A stretch of 33,507 nucleotides of DNA from Flavobacteriaceae bacterium (lineage in GTDB: Bacteria > Bacteroidota > Bacteroidia > Flavobacteriales > Flavobacteriaceae): contig JAUWLK010000002.1 of NCBI GenBank assembly GCA_030613745.1, positions 1 through 33,507 of the forward strand, in the 5' to 3' direction. Position numbers and translations under genes: made by a program. This document shows, in pieces, positions 18,477 through 26,985 of the stretch. Under the pieces are notes generated by a model that was not told the origin of the DNA, did not search any database, and was given only the letters and a program-made list of their open reading frames with translations. Within the stretch, counting starts at the first letter, position 1. Each line of letters begins with the position of its first letter.

Positions 18477-19796
18477 TTAGTCTTTAATTAATTTTTTTTC
18501 TAATTCCTCTAATGATACACCTTTCGTTTCTGGCATAATAAAGATTACGAATAGTAATTGTAATACCATCATAAATGCAAAAACAGCAAATACAGTTCCA
18601 GCTCCTATTTTTGCAAATAAGAAGGGAACCATTGACGGAATAATTGCCGCCAAAACCCAATGGGTTGAAGATCCAAATGATTGACCAGATGCTCTTAAGT
18701 GGTCTGGGAAGATTTCAGAAATAAATACCCATATAACTGCTCCTTGTCCTATGGCATGAGAAGCGATAAAAATAAATAGGAATATTGGAACTGCCATTCC
18801 TTCCCATTTTAAAAAGAATGCCATGGATACAAGTGATAAGGATATAATATACCCAATCGAACCAACATACATAAGTTTCTTTCTACCTAGTTTATCAATA
18901 AGTGCCACTCCTAAAAGAGTGAATATCATATTTGTTATTCCTATCCCAATACTACTCAACAAAGCTGTACTTTCACCTAAACCAGCTTCCTGAAATATTC
19001 TTGGGGCATAGTATAAAAAGGCATTAATACCCGAAAATTGATTAAAAAAAGCTATTAAAAATGCTAGTATTAAGGGAAAACGATATTTTTTCATAAAAAT
19101 ATTTTCACTGCTGTTGACATGTGCATCTTGACTTTGTTTTATTTCAGAAATGACATCATCAACTGATTGATTAGGGTATAGTATTTTCAAAATATTTTTT
19201 GCTTCGGTTTCTTTACCTTTTAAAAGAAGCCATCTTGGACTTTTAGGTACTGTTAAAACCAATAGAGTATATAAAAAGGCAGGAATAGCTTCTACACCAA
19301 TCATCCATCTCCAAGCATTTTCACCAATATTACTCAACAAATAATTAGATAAAAAAGCGATTAAAATACCTAAAACAATATTAAATTGATAAAGCGCAAC
19401 TAGTCGACCTCGGTCTTTTGCAGGTGCAATTTCTGAAACATATGCTGGTGCAGCTATCGTAGAAGCTCCAACTCCCAATCCACCTAAAAATCTAAAAAAA
19501 GCAAAAGTGTAAGGATCATTTACCAAAGCCGATCCAACTGCCGAAATGGTATATAAAATCCCAATTAAGATTAGTGTTTTCTTTCTACCTAATTTATTTG
19601 TAGGTATTCCACCAAATATAGCACCAATTACAGTTCCCCAAAGTGCCATAGCCATAACTACAGTTCCATGAAATGCATCTGAAGAACCCCATAAGGCTTG
19701 TAACTTTTTATCAGCACCTGAAATAACTACCGTATCAAATCCAAAAAGAAAACCTGCCAATGCAACGATTATTGACCAAAGAAGTATTTTGTTCAT
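18477..19796 (-). CDS. MFS sugar porter (sugar:H+ symporter family)
   Basis: A 439-aa inner-membrane transporter of the major facilitator sugar-porter family, with about 12 predicted transmembrane helices. The frame extends to 19835, but the ATG at 19796 (MNKILLWSIIVALAGFLFGF) matches the family N-terminus. Signature motifs are FGFDTVVISGA in TM1, LGRKKTL in the loop 2-3, RFLGGLGVGAS, the PKSPRWLL motif after TM6, QFSGINAFLYYAP in TM7, DKLGRKKLM, and PETKGVSLEELE after TM12. It is the first gene of the sugar unit (MFS, fructokinase, SusC, SusD), so it probably brings the monosaccharide from the periplasm to the kinase. The exact sugar is not readable from sequence. Confidence 0.92.
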   Translation of the reverse strand: MNKILLWSIIVALAGFLFGFDTVVISGADKKLQALWGSSDAFHGTVVMAMALWGTVIGAIFGGIPTNKLGRKKTLILIGILYTISAVGSALVNDPYTFAFFRFLGGLGVGASTIAAPAYVSEIAPAKDRGRLVALYQFNIVLGILIAFLSNYLLSNIGENAWRWMIGVEAIPAFLYTLLVLTVPKSPRWLLLKGKETEAKNILKILYPNQSVDDVISEIKQSQDAHVNSSENIFMKKYRFPLILAFLIAFFNQFSGINAFLYYAPRIFQEAGLGESTALLSSIGIGITNMIFTLLGVALIDKLGRKKLMYVGSIGYIISLSLVSMAFFLKWEGMAVPIFLFIFIASHAIGQGAVIWVFISEIFPDHLRASGQSFGSSTHWVLAAIIPSMVPFLFAKIGAGTVFAVFAFMMVLQLLFVIFIMPETKGVSLEELEKKLIKD

Positions 19797-19831
19797 ATGT
19801 TTAAAATTATTCAATAATAATAAACAAATTA

Positions 19832-19862
19832 ACAAAAAATAAAATTACCAATATTTTTTGGT
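19832..19862 (-). terminator. Weak candidate terminator after the pseudouridine synthase
   Basis: Read on the minus strand, ACCAA (complement of 19858-19862) pairs with TTGGT (complement of 19847-19851) across a six-base loop, and a T-rich tail follows (19832-19846). The stem is only 5 bp. A second AT-only inverted repeat (TTTATTCT/AGAATAAA, 19879-19900) lies just before it. Confidence 0.3.
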
Positions 19863-19932
19863 TTATTAATTCACTTATTTTATTCTATTTTTAGAATAAA
19901 TAATAAATTAAACATATGTAATTTCTGTTAGC

Positions 19933-20814
19933 TTATAACATCTTTAAATTATTAATTTCTTGTTGTGTTAAATGCCTCCATACTCCTCTAGATAAGTTCT
20001 TTTTGGTAAGTCCTGCAAAAATTACTCTATCTAATTTAATTACATTATAGTCGAAATGCTCAAAAACTCGTCGAACAATTCGATTTCTTCCAGAATGAAT
20101 TTCAATACCAATTTCATTTTTTGGTTTATTTTCTATATAAGATACTTTATCGATAAATACCATTTTACCATCTAATACAAAATTTTCTGAAATTTTTTGT
20201 AAATCACGCATAGCTAATTTTTTATCTAAAGTAACATGGTATAATTTCTTTACCTGATGTTTAGGATGTGTCAATTTTTTAGCGATTTCTCCATCATTAG
20301 TAAATAATAATAAACCAGTTGTTCCTCTGTCTAATCTACCTACCGGATAAATACGTTCTTTAGTTGCAGTTTGGATCAATTCCATTACTGTTTTTCTGCC
20401 TCTTTCATCATCCATTGTGGTTATGAAATTTTTAGGCTTATTTAATAATACATATCTTTTAGATTCAGGTGAAATTAAAGCATCATCAAATCGAACTTCA
20501 TCGTCTGGTTTAACTTTATAACCCATTTCGGTTATAATTTTACCGTTAACACTAGCGCTTCCGGATTTTATAAATTTATCAGCTTCTCTTCGTGAGCAAA
20601 TTCCTGAATTAGCAATGTATTTGTTTAAACGAATTTCATCACTTTTTTTATTTTCTATAGAAGTAGAAGGTTTTACTTTATAATTTTTAAGCTTTTGCGG
20701 ATGTGGTCTAAAATTTTTATCCTTTGTATTACCTGAAGCTCGTTTTGGTTTTTTGGTTTTTGAATTTCCTTTTTTGTCTTGTCGTCCTCTCGACGAGAAT
20801 TTATTTGTAGTCAT
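19933..20814 (-). CDS. rRNA pseudouridine synthase, RsuA/RluB/RluE/RluF family
   Basis: A 293-aa RNA-modifying enzyme that isomerises uridine in ribosomal RNA. Residues 1-55 form a basic, disordered-looking extension rich in Lys, Arg and Asn, common in Bacteroidota members. An S4 RNA-binding domain follows at about 62-105 (RLNKYIANSGICSRREAD). The catalytic domain has GRLDRGTTGLLLFTNDG near residue 161, whose Asp is the catalytic nucleophile, and the C-terminal GRNRIVRRVFEHF motif. RluB-like specificity (large-subunit rRNA) is likely from general resemblance but not proven. It ends the isoprenoid gene cluster but has its own candidate promoter in the 64-bp gap. Confidence 0.92.
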   Translation of the reverse strand: MTTNKFSSRGRQDKKGNSKTKKPKRASGNTKDKNFRPHPQKLKNYKVKPSTSIENKKSDEIRLNKYIANSGICSRREADKFIKSGSASVNGKIITEMGYKVKPDDEVRFDDALISPESKRYVLLNKPKNFITTMDDERGRKTVMELIQTATKERIYPVGRLDRGTTGLLLFTNDGEIAKKLTHPKHQVKKLYHVTLDKKLAMRDLQKISENFVLDGKMVFIDKVSYIENKPKNEIGIEIHSGRNRIVRRVFEHFDYNVIKLDRVIFAGLTKKNLSRGVWRHLTQQEINNLKML

Positions 20815-20830
20815 TTATTAAAATTTTTTG

Positions 20831-20859
20831 CAAAAGTACAAAAACCTTTCAATATCAAA
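20831..20859 (-). promoter_or_regulatory. Candidate promoter for the pseudouridine synthase
   Basis: On the minus strand TACTTTTG (complement of 20831-20838) matches the Bacteroidota -7 consensus TAnnTTTG exactly. A TTTG (20856-20859) lies 17 bp upstream, slightly closer than the usual spacing. The predicted leader before the ATG at 20814 is short. Confidence 0.4.
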
Positions 20860-20878
20860 ATGTTAATACCAGCTTTAA

Positions 20879-21832
20879 TTATTGAGTTGCTGCATTAAGA
20901 ATTTTTTGAATTATGACAGAAGTATCAATTAGCATTAAACTTAAAACACCAATTAAGATAATTAATTTAATAATATTATGTAAAATCAAGTAGTTTTTTT
21001 TGGTATTTGCTTTCCAAAGTAAAACAGTAAAGATTGTAAGGGCAAATCCAACAAAATAAAAATAGTATTTCATCATTCCAATTTCTGGATATTTCCATAA
21101 AAAATAAATTGGATCAATTGTAAAAACAACTAAAATTGTAATCAATAATTTAGTGAAATACTCCCCATACTTTACAGGAATTGTTTTATAATTTTGAGCT
21201 ATATCACCTTTAATATTTTCTAAATCCTTAACGAGTTCTCTTATCATTAGTATAAAAAACAAAAATGCTGCATGCGTAAAAATGATGGTTGAAAAATTTT
21301 TATAATAAATAAAAATTGCAAAAAATGGTAAGAGAGCTAAAATTGCAGCTGAAAATAACCCGGTTAACGGATATTTTTTTAATTTATGAGAGTATAACCA
21401 AATTAAAAAAATATAAACAGCAAAGAAAAAAGCGGCTCTCCATGAAACCAAAAAGGCAATGCCTACTCCAATAAAATTAAGTAAGAAATAAATATTCAAC
21501 TTTGTTTTTTGTCCAACTATGCTATCAATTTTTGTTTTTATAGGTTTGTTGATAGCATCTTTTTTTACATCATAAAAATTGTTGATAATATATCCTGAGG
21601 CAATTACACAAATTGTAGCCAGAACTATAAAATATAAATCGAGATTAAATAAAACTTCTTTTAATGATATTTCTGGAGAAAAAATAAAGATAGCTGCTAA
21701 GTATTGTGCAAGTACAATAATAAAGATATTATACCCTCTAACAACAGACAGCAGACTTAAAAACTTATAAAAAAAAGAGTACTTTTTAGGTTTTTTGGGT
21801 GTATTTTCTTCAGAAATTTTGAGTAAATCCAT
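20879..21832 (-). CDS. UbiA-family prenyltransferase (geranylgeranylglycerol-phosphate geranylgeranyltransferase-like)
   Basis: A 317-aa polytopic membrane protein of the UbiA superfamily, which transfers a prenyl chain from a prenyl diphosphate to an acceptor. After a short basic N-terminus there are about eight or nine hydrophobic helices. The two Asp-rich Mg-diphosphate motifs are visible: NNFYDVKKD near residues 85-95 and DLENIKGD near 203-210. Flavobacterial homologues in this neighbourhood are annotated as geranylgeranylglycerol-phosphate geranylgeranyltransferase, an enzyme best known from archaeal ether-lipid synthesis. The acceptor in bacteria is uncertain; a quinone or haem precursor is possible. 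It starts 14 bp after the mevalonate-kinase stop, so the two form an operon that supplies and uses isoprenoids. Confidence 0.85.
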   Translation of the reverse strand: MDLLKISEENTPKKPKKYSFFYKFLSLLSVVRGYNIFIIVLAQYLAAIFIFSPEISLKEVLFNLDLYFIVLATICVIASGYIINNFYDVKKDAINKPIKTKIDSIVGQKTKLNIYFLLNFIGVGIAFLVSWRAAFFFAVYIFLIWLYSHKLKKYPLTGLFSAAILALLPFFAIFIYYKNFSTIIFTHAAFLFFILMIRELVKDLENIKGDIAQNYKTIPVKYGEYFTKLLITILVVFTIDPIYFLWKYPEIGMMKYYFYFVGFALTIFTVLLWKANTKKNYLILHNIIKLIILIGVLSLMLIDTSVIIQKILNAATQ

Positions 21833-21846
21833 TTTTATAGGATGGA

Positions 21847-22773
21847 TTAAAATCTGTAAACCAATTCTAGTTTATAATTTTGCAGTACTTTTTTAGCTTT
21901 ATCAAAATCTTCGGTAAAACCTAAAATATATCCACCTCCTCCAGAACCACAAAGTTTTAAGTAATAGTCATTTGTTTCAATACCATGTTGCCAAAGTTGG
22001 TGAAAAGTTTTTGGAATCATCGGTTTGAAATGTTTCAAAACTACTTTTGAAAGTTTTTTTACATTTCCAAATAATGATTTTGAATTACCTTGTAAAAAAT
22101 CGTCAATACAAGCATCAGTAAATCTCGCAAAATCATGGTCAATCATTTTTCTAAACCCTTCATTTTTCATTTTATTCATAAAAATATTAACCATAGGTTG
22201 AGTTTCGCTAGCCATTTCAGAATCTAATAAAAAGACGGCTCCTTTACCATTTTTTTGAGATGGTATACCGGTAGCCTCCAAATTATCTTTTGAGTTGATT
22301 AAAATAGGTAAACTCAAATATGAATTTAAAGGGTCAAGACCAGAGCTTTTTCCGTGAAAAAAAGATTCCATTTGAGAAAAAATCAACTTGAGTTTTAACA
22401 ATTTATCACGAGTTAAATTTTCAAGTATAGTAATTTTATCATTCGCGTATTTATCATATATAGCAGCAACTAAAGCACCTGAACTTCCAACACCATATCC
22501 TTGAGGAATACTGGAATCAAAATACATCCCTTGATTAATATCTTTTTTTAATTCTTCCAATCTTAATTCAAACTCATTAGAGTTTAGATCATTTAAATAA
22601 TTGTAAAAATTATTTAATTTTTGATTAGATAACTTTGCTTTTTCTGATAATTTTTCTGAAATTTTTAAAGCACCTTGAAAAAAATTGTAAGGAATAGCTA
22701 ATCCTTTAGAATCTTTAATAATACCATACTCTCCAAAAAGTAAAATTTTAGCGTAAAATAATGGTCCTTTCAT
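21847..22773 (-). CDS. GHMP kinase, probable mevalonate kinase
   Basis: A 308-aa ATP-dependent small-molecule kinase of the GHMP family. The frame runs open to 22887, but the ATG at 22773 opens directly into the family N-terminus (KGPLFYAKILLFGEYGII), and a -7 element lies just upstream, so the longer form is unlikely. Motif 2, the phosphate-binding loop, is PQGYGVGSSGALVAA near residues 87-101. Motif 3 is LCGSGGGGYILGF near 272-284. Its place next to diphosphomevalonate decarboxylase and a prenyltransferase supports mevalonate kinase, which makes 5-phosphomevalonate. Phosphomevalonate kinase activity cannot be excluded from sequence alone. Confidence 0.85.
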   Translation of the reverse strand: MKGPLFYAKILLFGEYGIIKDSKGLAIPYNFFQGALKISEKLSEKAKLSNQKLNNFYNYLNDLNSNEFELRLEELKKDINQGMYFDSSIPQGYGVGSSGALVAAIYDKYANDKITILENLTRDKLLKLKLIFSQMESFFHGKSSGLDPLNSYLSLPILINSKDNLEATGIPSQKNGKGAVFLLDSEMASETQPMVNIFMNKMKNEGFRKMIDHDFARFTDACIDDFLQGNSKSLFGNVKKLSKVVLKHFKPMIPKTFHQLWQHGIETNDYYLKLCGSGGGGYILGFTEDFDKAKKVLQNYKLELVYRF

Positions 22774-22806
22774 TTTTTGTCTTTTATTCAGATAACAATT
22801 TGGGTA

Positions 22807-22814
22807 CAAATATA
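22807..22814 (-). promoter_or_regulatory. -7 element of a candidate promoter for the GHMP kinase
   Basis: On the minus strand TATATTTG is an exact match to TAnnTTTG. It lies about 34 bp before the ATG at 22773 and inside the longer open frame that starts at 22887, which argues for the shorter protein. No clear -33 TTTG is seen at the expected distance. Confidence 0.42.
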
Positions 22815-22892
22815 ATAGAAAATTAATTTGTAACCTTTTATTAAACGACAAGATATACAAAAACTTGTGTAAAGTAAATAAATTCAAACAAT

Positions 22893-23471
22893 CTAATCAT
22901 TTTCAATCATGCCATCATAATAATTTGTTTTCCAAATATCAATTTTTCTGTTAAATACGTATTTACCTTCAGATTTTAATTTACCATTAGGGTAGTAAGT
23001 TTTCCAAAGACCATCTTTTTGCCCTTCTAAGTATATTCCCGTTTCTTTTAATTTTGAATTTTCATAATATTCATTCCATTTTCCTTCAATTTTTCCGTTT
23101 TTATAGGTAGATTTATTTTTTAGTTTCCCGTTTTCATAGAAAACTTGAAGTGTGCCAAATAAAATTCCGTTTTTGTAATTTACAATTTGAAATATATTAC
23201 CATTTTCATGATACCATTTTACAATTCCGTGATAAATTTCAACATTTTTATCTAAAGAAAGACCTTCCATCTGTTTAGCACCAGAGATATAATAATCAGT
23301 AAACAAATATCCATTATCTACTTTGTTGCAATGGCATCTGTAAAAATTTGCTTTATTTTTTGTAGTTTCATTCCAATTGGCGTCAAACCAGATGGTATCT
23401 TTTTGTGCATAAGAAAATGTAAAGGAAAGAATAAACAATAATGTAATAGAAGTGATAATTATTTTTTTCAT
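22893..23471 (-). CDS. YwqK/MORN-2 repeat exported protein
   Basis: A 192-aa secreted or periplasmic protein. A signal peptide (MKKIIITSITLLFILSFTFS, cleavage near YAQ) is followed by at least five tandem MORN_2-type repeats of about 23 residues, with cores such as YHENGN, YENGKLKNKS, YKNGKIEGKW, YYPNGKLKSEG and YYDG. Homologues are often labelled 'toxin-antitoxin system YwqK family antitoxin', but nothing here supports a toxin-antitoxin role. It lies between diphosphomevalonate decarboxylase and the GHMP kinase, as I recall from other Flavobacteriaceae. A 14-bp palindrome (23514-23527) lies in the gap upstream. Function is unknown. Confidence 0.85.
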   Translation of the reverse strand: MKKIIITSITLLFILSFTFSYAQKDTIWFDANWNETTKNKANFYRCHCNKVDNGYLFTDYYISGAKQMEGLSLDKNVEIYHGIVKWYHENGNIFQIVNYKNGILFGTLQVFYENGKLKNKSTYKNGKIEGKWNEYYENSKLKETGIYLEGQKDGLWKTYYPNGKLKSEGKYVFNRKIDIWKTNYYDGMIEND

Positions 23472-23513
23472 AATCAGAGAACTTAAAGGTTAAACGAATA
23501 AATAATTTTTATG

Positions 23514-23527
23514 CAACTTAAAAGTTG
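23514..23527. promoter_or_regulatory. Palindrome CAACTTAAAAGTTG upstream of the YwqK gene
   Basis: A perfect inverted repeat CAACTT-AA-AAGTTG, 42 bp before the ATG at 23471. The two-base centre is too small for a terminator loop, so an operator-like site is the likelier reading. No regulator is implied by the neighbours. Confidence 0.3.
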
Positions 23528-23610
23528 TAATAAAAATATATTTGGTTATTTTTCTCTGATTTTATAATTTAATTAAAGAAAATTATCTTTAATTTACATG
23601 GTTTGGTTGA

Positions 23611-24696
23611 TTATTTTTGACTTGCTCCTGCGCCCACAGTATCACAAATATAATGATTATTTTGGCAATATTGAATTAATTCATTTAATATAAAAAGATT
23701 AACTTTTTCTTTTTCCTTTTCAGGAAAGAGTACATGAACATTTGCTCCGGCATCTAAAGTAAAGCAAATATTAGATTTAGTATTTTTTCGATATTCCCAT
23801 ATTTTTTCGATAATTTTTAAAGTATTGGGTTTCATTAAAACAAAATAAGGATTAGAAGTCATCATCATGGCATGAAGTGTTAATGCCTCACTTTCAATTA
23901 AATTAACAAATGCTTTTAAATCGCCAATTTGTAGAATTTCTTTTAGTTTTGATATGTTATCATTAGCCTGATCAAATCGCTGTTGGGCAAAAGGATGATT
24001 GTTCATTAAATTATGACCAATAGTACTTGATACTTGTTTTTCTCCTTTGTCAACCAGTAAAATTGTATCCTGATAGTTATTAAAATTTTTATGAATTTTT
24101 TTCGGAAATTTTATACCATATAAATCAGAACTATTATTGATATTTTTATGTTCTCCCCAAACAACAATTTCACCTTCAATACTTCTGGCAGCACTTCCTG
24201 AACCTAAACGAGCTAAAAAAGAAGCTTTTTTTAATAAATATTCTTGAGTAATTTCTGGATTTAATTCTTTTTCAATACTTATCAAGCACAAAGCCAAAGC
24301 ACTCATACCACTTGCTGAAGAAGCAATTCCACTGCTATGAGGAAAAGAATTTTTAGTTTTGATTACAAAATCGTATTCAGTGATAAACGGAATGTATTTT
24401 TCTATTCTTTTAAAGAATTTTTTAATTTTGGGTTTAAAATTATCTTTAATTTCACCTTCAAAAATTACTTGAATACTATAATCTTTATTAGGTTTTTCTT
24501 TTTTAGAAAATTCTAAAGAGGTTGTTGTATGACAGTTATTTAAAGTAAAACTAATAGAAGCGTTTTTAGGGATTTGCGGTTCGCTTTTCCCCCAATATTT
24601 CACCAAAGCGATATTACTCGGACTTTTCCAAGTAAAAGACCCTTTATTAAGGCTAGATAGATTTGTTTTTTTTAGGATAAAATCTTTTTCAGTCAA
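23611..24696 (-). CDS. mvaD: Diphosphomevalonate decarboxylase
   Basis: A 361-aa GHMP-superfamily enzyme that converts diphosphomevalonate to isopentenyl diphosphate, using ATP and releasing CO2. The landmarks are clear: SPSNIALVKYWGK near residues 25-37 (substrate-binding Lys), the phosphate loop SSGIASSASGMSAL near 118-131, LARLGSGSAARSIEGE (substrate-binding Arg), the MMMTSNPYF segment, and FTLDAGANVHVLFP near 313-326 with the catalytic Asp. The C-terminus GAGASQK is also typical. Length is normal for the bacterial/eukaryotic-type enzyme. It begins 15 bp after the OmpA-family gene stop and is probably co-transcribed with it. It shows that this organism uses the mevalonate route for isoprenoids. 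Confidence 0.95.
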   Translation of the reverse strand: MTEKDFILKKTNLSSLNKGSFTWKSPSNIALVKYWGKSEPQIPKNASISFTLNNCHTTTSLEFSKKEKPNKDYSIQVIFEGEIKDNFKPKIKKFFKRIEKYIPFITEYDFVIKTKNSFPHSSGIASSASGMSALALCLISIEKELNPEITQEYLLKKASFLARLGSGSAARSIEGEIVVWGEHKNINNSSDLYGIKFPKKIHKNFNNYQDTILLVDKGEKQVSSTIGHNLMNNHPFAQQRFDQANDNISKLKEILQIGDLKAFVNLIESEALTLHAMMMTSNPYFVLMKPNTLKIIEKIWEYRKNTKSNICFTLDAGANVHVLFPEKEKEKVNLFILNELIQYCQNNHYICDTVGAGASQK

Positions 24697-24711
24697 AATA
24701 TTGAATTGGAT

Positions 24712-26985
24712 TTAAAACCGCTCACTACCTTTAAGACCAACAACAAAAGCGCCTTCAAAACCTCTTCTTTTGAGGGACTTCATATGTTTTTTAGCTTCAT
24801 AAGAGTTTTTAAATTTTCCGGCAAAATATCTGTTAAAACCATCATCATAGCGATGGTTAAATAAATTGGTTAGTTTGTCGTATTTTTTAGATTGTACGTT
24901 ACCACGAAAAGCTCCAATTTGTACTGTATATGCTACAGTATTATTATCTGGATTAAAGTTATAATTAGTAAATGCTCCTGAATTAGCTATAGACTCACTT
25001 GTGTCAAAATTATCTGAATTTAATATATTGTTTGATTTGATAGTGATAACACCTGAATCATTAGCAACTAAAAATTCTGATCTACGATTTAATTGGTGTT
25101 GATATTCCGTACAACGCACTCCATTAGGGCAGTTTGTAGCTGTTTGTTCTTCACCATATCCTTCACCAGTAATTCTGTTGAGAGTAATACCTTTATCAAC
25201 TAAGTATTGAATAGTTGATTTCGCACGATTATTTGACAATTTCATATTATAGGCGTTTGTGCCTCGACTATCTGCATGTGATCCTACATCAATTGTAATG
25301 TTTGGATATTGCCTCATGATTTCAACAATTTTATCTAATTCAAATTCAGCATCAGATCGTATGTTATATTTATCAAAATCAAAATAAATGGTATTGATGT
25401 TTATCGTATTTTTTTTATCTGCCAATTTTGATTCTCCAACCGTTATATTTTTTTCATCAACCACTATTGATTCATTAGGAGGTAAGCTCATAGATATTTC
25501 AAAGGGAGTTATTTCTTCTAAACCACTTAAAGATTTTATCTCAATCTCCTTTTTTAGATAACCCTCTGAAGATACTACAATCTTATAAGAATTATCATAG
25601 GGTTGATCAAAACTAAATGATGCATCATCTTTGTTCGAGACAACAGTTTGTAACTCGTTACCTTGCTCATCAATCAACACAACAATAGCTCCAGGCAATA
25701 ATTTCTGAGTATTTTGATCTCTAATAACACCTGAAATAACTTGATTATATTCAATTTTTTTATCAACTATTATTGATTCATCGCGACGTAAAGACATAGA
25801 TATTTCTATAGGAGGCAGATCTAAATCATTTAAAGTTTTAATTTCTATTACTTCTGGCAAATAGCCTTCTAATGTCCCAACAATCTTATATGAAGAATCA
25901 CAAGGTTGTTCAAAACTAAATGATGCATCATTTAGATTTGAAATGAAAGATTGTACTTCACTTCCTTGTTCATTAAATAATACCATTTGAACTCCGGGTA
26001 ATATTTCCAGAGTATTTATATCTCTAACAACACCAGAAATTACTTGTTTACATTCAATATGTATTGGAGGTGAAACTGTAAAACTATAAATATCATCATC
26101 GCCTTTACCTCCTTTTCTGTTTGAAGAAAAATATCCTTTATGCTTTGAATCATCAATGATATATGCAAAATCATCTTTTTCACTATTAACAGGGGTTTCT
26201 AAGCTAATAGGTTCAGAAAGGGTATTGTCAAAAATTTTACTGGCAAAAACATCTAATTCGCCATTTCCTGGATGTCCATTTGATGAAAAATATAAAATAT
26301 TATCATCACTCATAAAAGGAAACATTTCCCGCTCTATAGTATTGATTTTAGGACCCAAATTTCTGGGTTCGCTATAAGTACTATCATTATAAATATCAAC
26401 TACATAAATATCCGTTTTACCTATAGATTCAGGTCGGTCAGAAACAAAATACAATTTTGTATCATCTTTGTTTAATGCAGGATGACCCGAAGAAAATTTA
26501 GAGTTATTAAAAGGCAACAGTTTTAAATTAGTCCATTCCCCTTTTTCATTAATGGTAGCTTTGAATATTTGTATATTTCTAGTACTTTTTGTTTTTAGTT
26601 TTTTTGATTTCTTTTTCTTTATATACCAATTAGCACTGAAATATACTGTTTTCATATCCTTGGAAAAAGAAACCATACCTTCATGATACTTTGTATTTAT
26701 ATCTCCGGGCATTTTTTGTTTTTTTATGATTCCACCTTCATCAGTAAGATCTCCAATAAACAAATCCAAGTATGGTTGACCACTTGAATTCTCAACATCT
26801 CTGTTAAATGTAATTCCTAGTTTTGGAGAAGCAAAAACAACTTTACCCTTCCCGAAAAATGCGGTTCCAAAATCAGAATAACTGGTGTTTATTTTTGCGT
26901 TTTTTACAGTATATTCTCCTGGTGTGGTTTGAGAATACAAAAGAGCAGAAATAAATAATAAAATTAAAGTTATAAGTTTTTTCAT
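24712..26985 (-). CDS. OmpA-family outer-membrane protein with PD40 propeller and duplicated carboxypeptidase-like domain
   Basis: A 757-aa envelope protein. The frame is open to 27045, but the signal peptide MKKLITLILLFISALLYSQ begins at 26985. Domains in order: PD40/WD40-like propeller at about 30-305 (KLYFVSDRP, ILYFSSNGHPG, GYFSSNRKGGKGDDDIY); two CarboxypepD_reg-like domains at about 312-410 and 413-515 that are clear duplicates (VISGVVRD/VISGVIRD, NDASFSFEQP/KDDASFSFDQP); an OmpA C-terminal peptidoglycan-binding domain at about 532-645 (YFDFDKYNIR, SHADSRG, LSNNRA, NRRSEF); and a C-terminal SPOR-like segment at about 683-757 (YTVQIGAFRG, RGFEGAFVV). It probably anchors the outer membrane to peptidoglycan, as do the PorE-like proteins of Bacteroidota. 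It sits first in the minus-strand unit leading to mvaD. Confidence 0.9.
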   Translation of the reverse strand: MKKLITLILLFISALLYSQTTPGEYTVKNAKINTSYSDFGTAFFGKGKVVFASPKLGITFNRDVENSSGQPYLDLFIGDLTDEGGIIKKQKMPGDINTKYHEGMVSFSKDMKTVYFSANWYIKKKKSKKLKTKSTRNIQIFKATINEKGEWTNLKLLPFNNSKFSSGHPALNKDDTKLYFVSDRPESIGKTDIYVVDIYNDSTYSEPRNLGPKINTIEREMFPFMSDDNILYFSSNGHPGNGELDVFASKIFDNTLSEPISLETPVNSEKDDFAYIIDDSKHKGYFSSNRKGGKGDDDIYSFTVSPPIHIECKQVISGVVRDINTLEILPGVQMVLFNEQGSEVQSFISNLNDASFSFEQPCDSSYKIVGTLEGYLPEVIEIKTLNDLDLPPIEISMSLRRDESIIVDKKIEYNQVISGVIRDQNTQKLLPGAIVVLIDEQGNELQTVVSNKDDASFSFDQPYDNSYKIVVSSEGYLKKEIEIKSLSGLEEITPFEISMSLPPNESIVVDEKNITVGESKLADKKNTININTIYFDFDKYNIRSDAEFELDKIVEIMRQYPNITIDVGSHADSRGTNAYNMKLSNNRAKSTIQYLVDKGITLNRITGEGYGEEQTATNCPNGVRCTEYQHQLNRRSEFLVANDSGVITIKSNNILNSDNFDTSESIANSGAFTNYNFNPDNNTVAYTVQIGAFRGNVQSKKYDKLTNLFNHRYDDGFNRYFAGKFKNSYEAKKHMKSLKRRGFEGAFVVGLKGSERF
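25485..26050 (-). repeat. Internal tandem duplication within the OmpA-family gene
   Basis: Two successive copies of about 303 bp encode the paired carboxypeptidase-like domains. A near-identical block ending AAACTAAATGATGCATCAT occurs at about 25610-25628 and again at 25913-25931, exactly 303 bp (101 codons) apart. Elsewhere the copies have diverged. Confidence 0.75.

Noticed and set aside
22774..22887. N-terminal extension of the GHMP kinase starting at 22887
   Set aside because: The extra 38 residues do not belong to the family, and an exact -7 promoter element (22807-22814) lies inside it.
22893..23471. Toxin-antitoxin role for the YwqK-type protein
   Set aside because: The name is inherited from database labels; the protein has a signal peptide and MORN repeats, and no toxin gene is adjacent.
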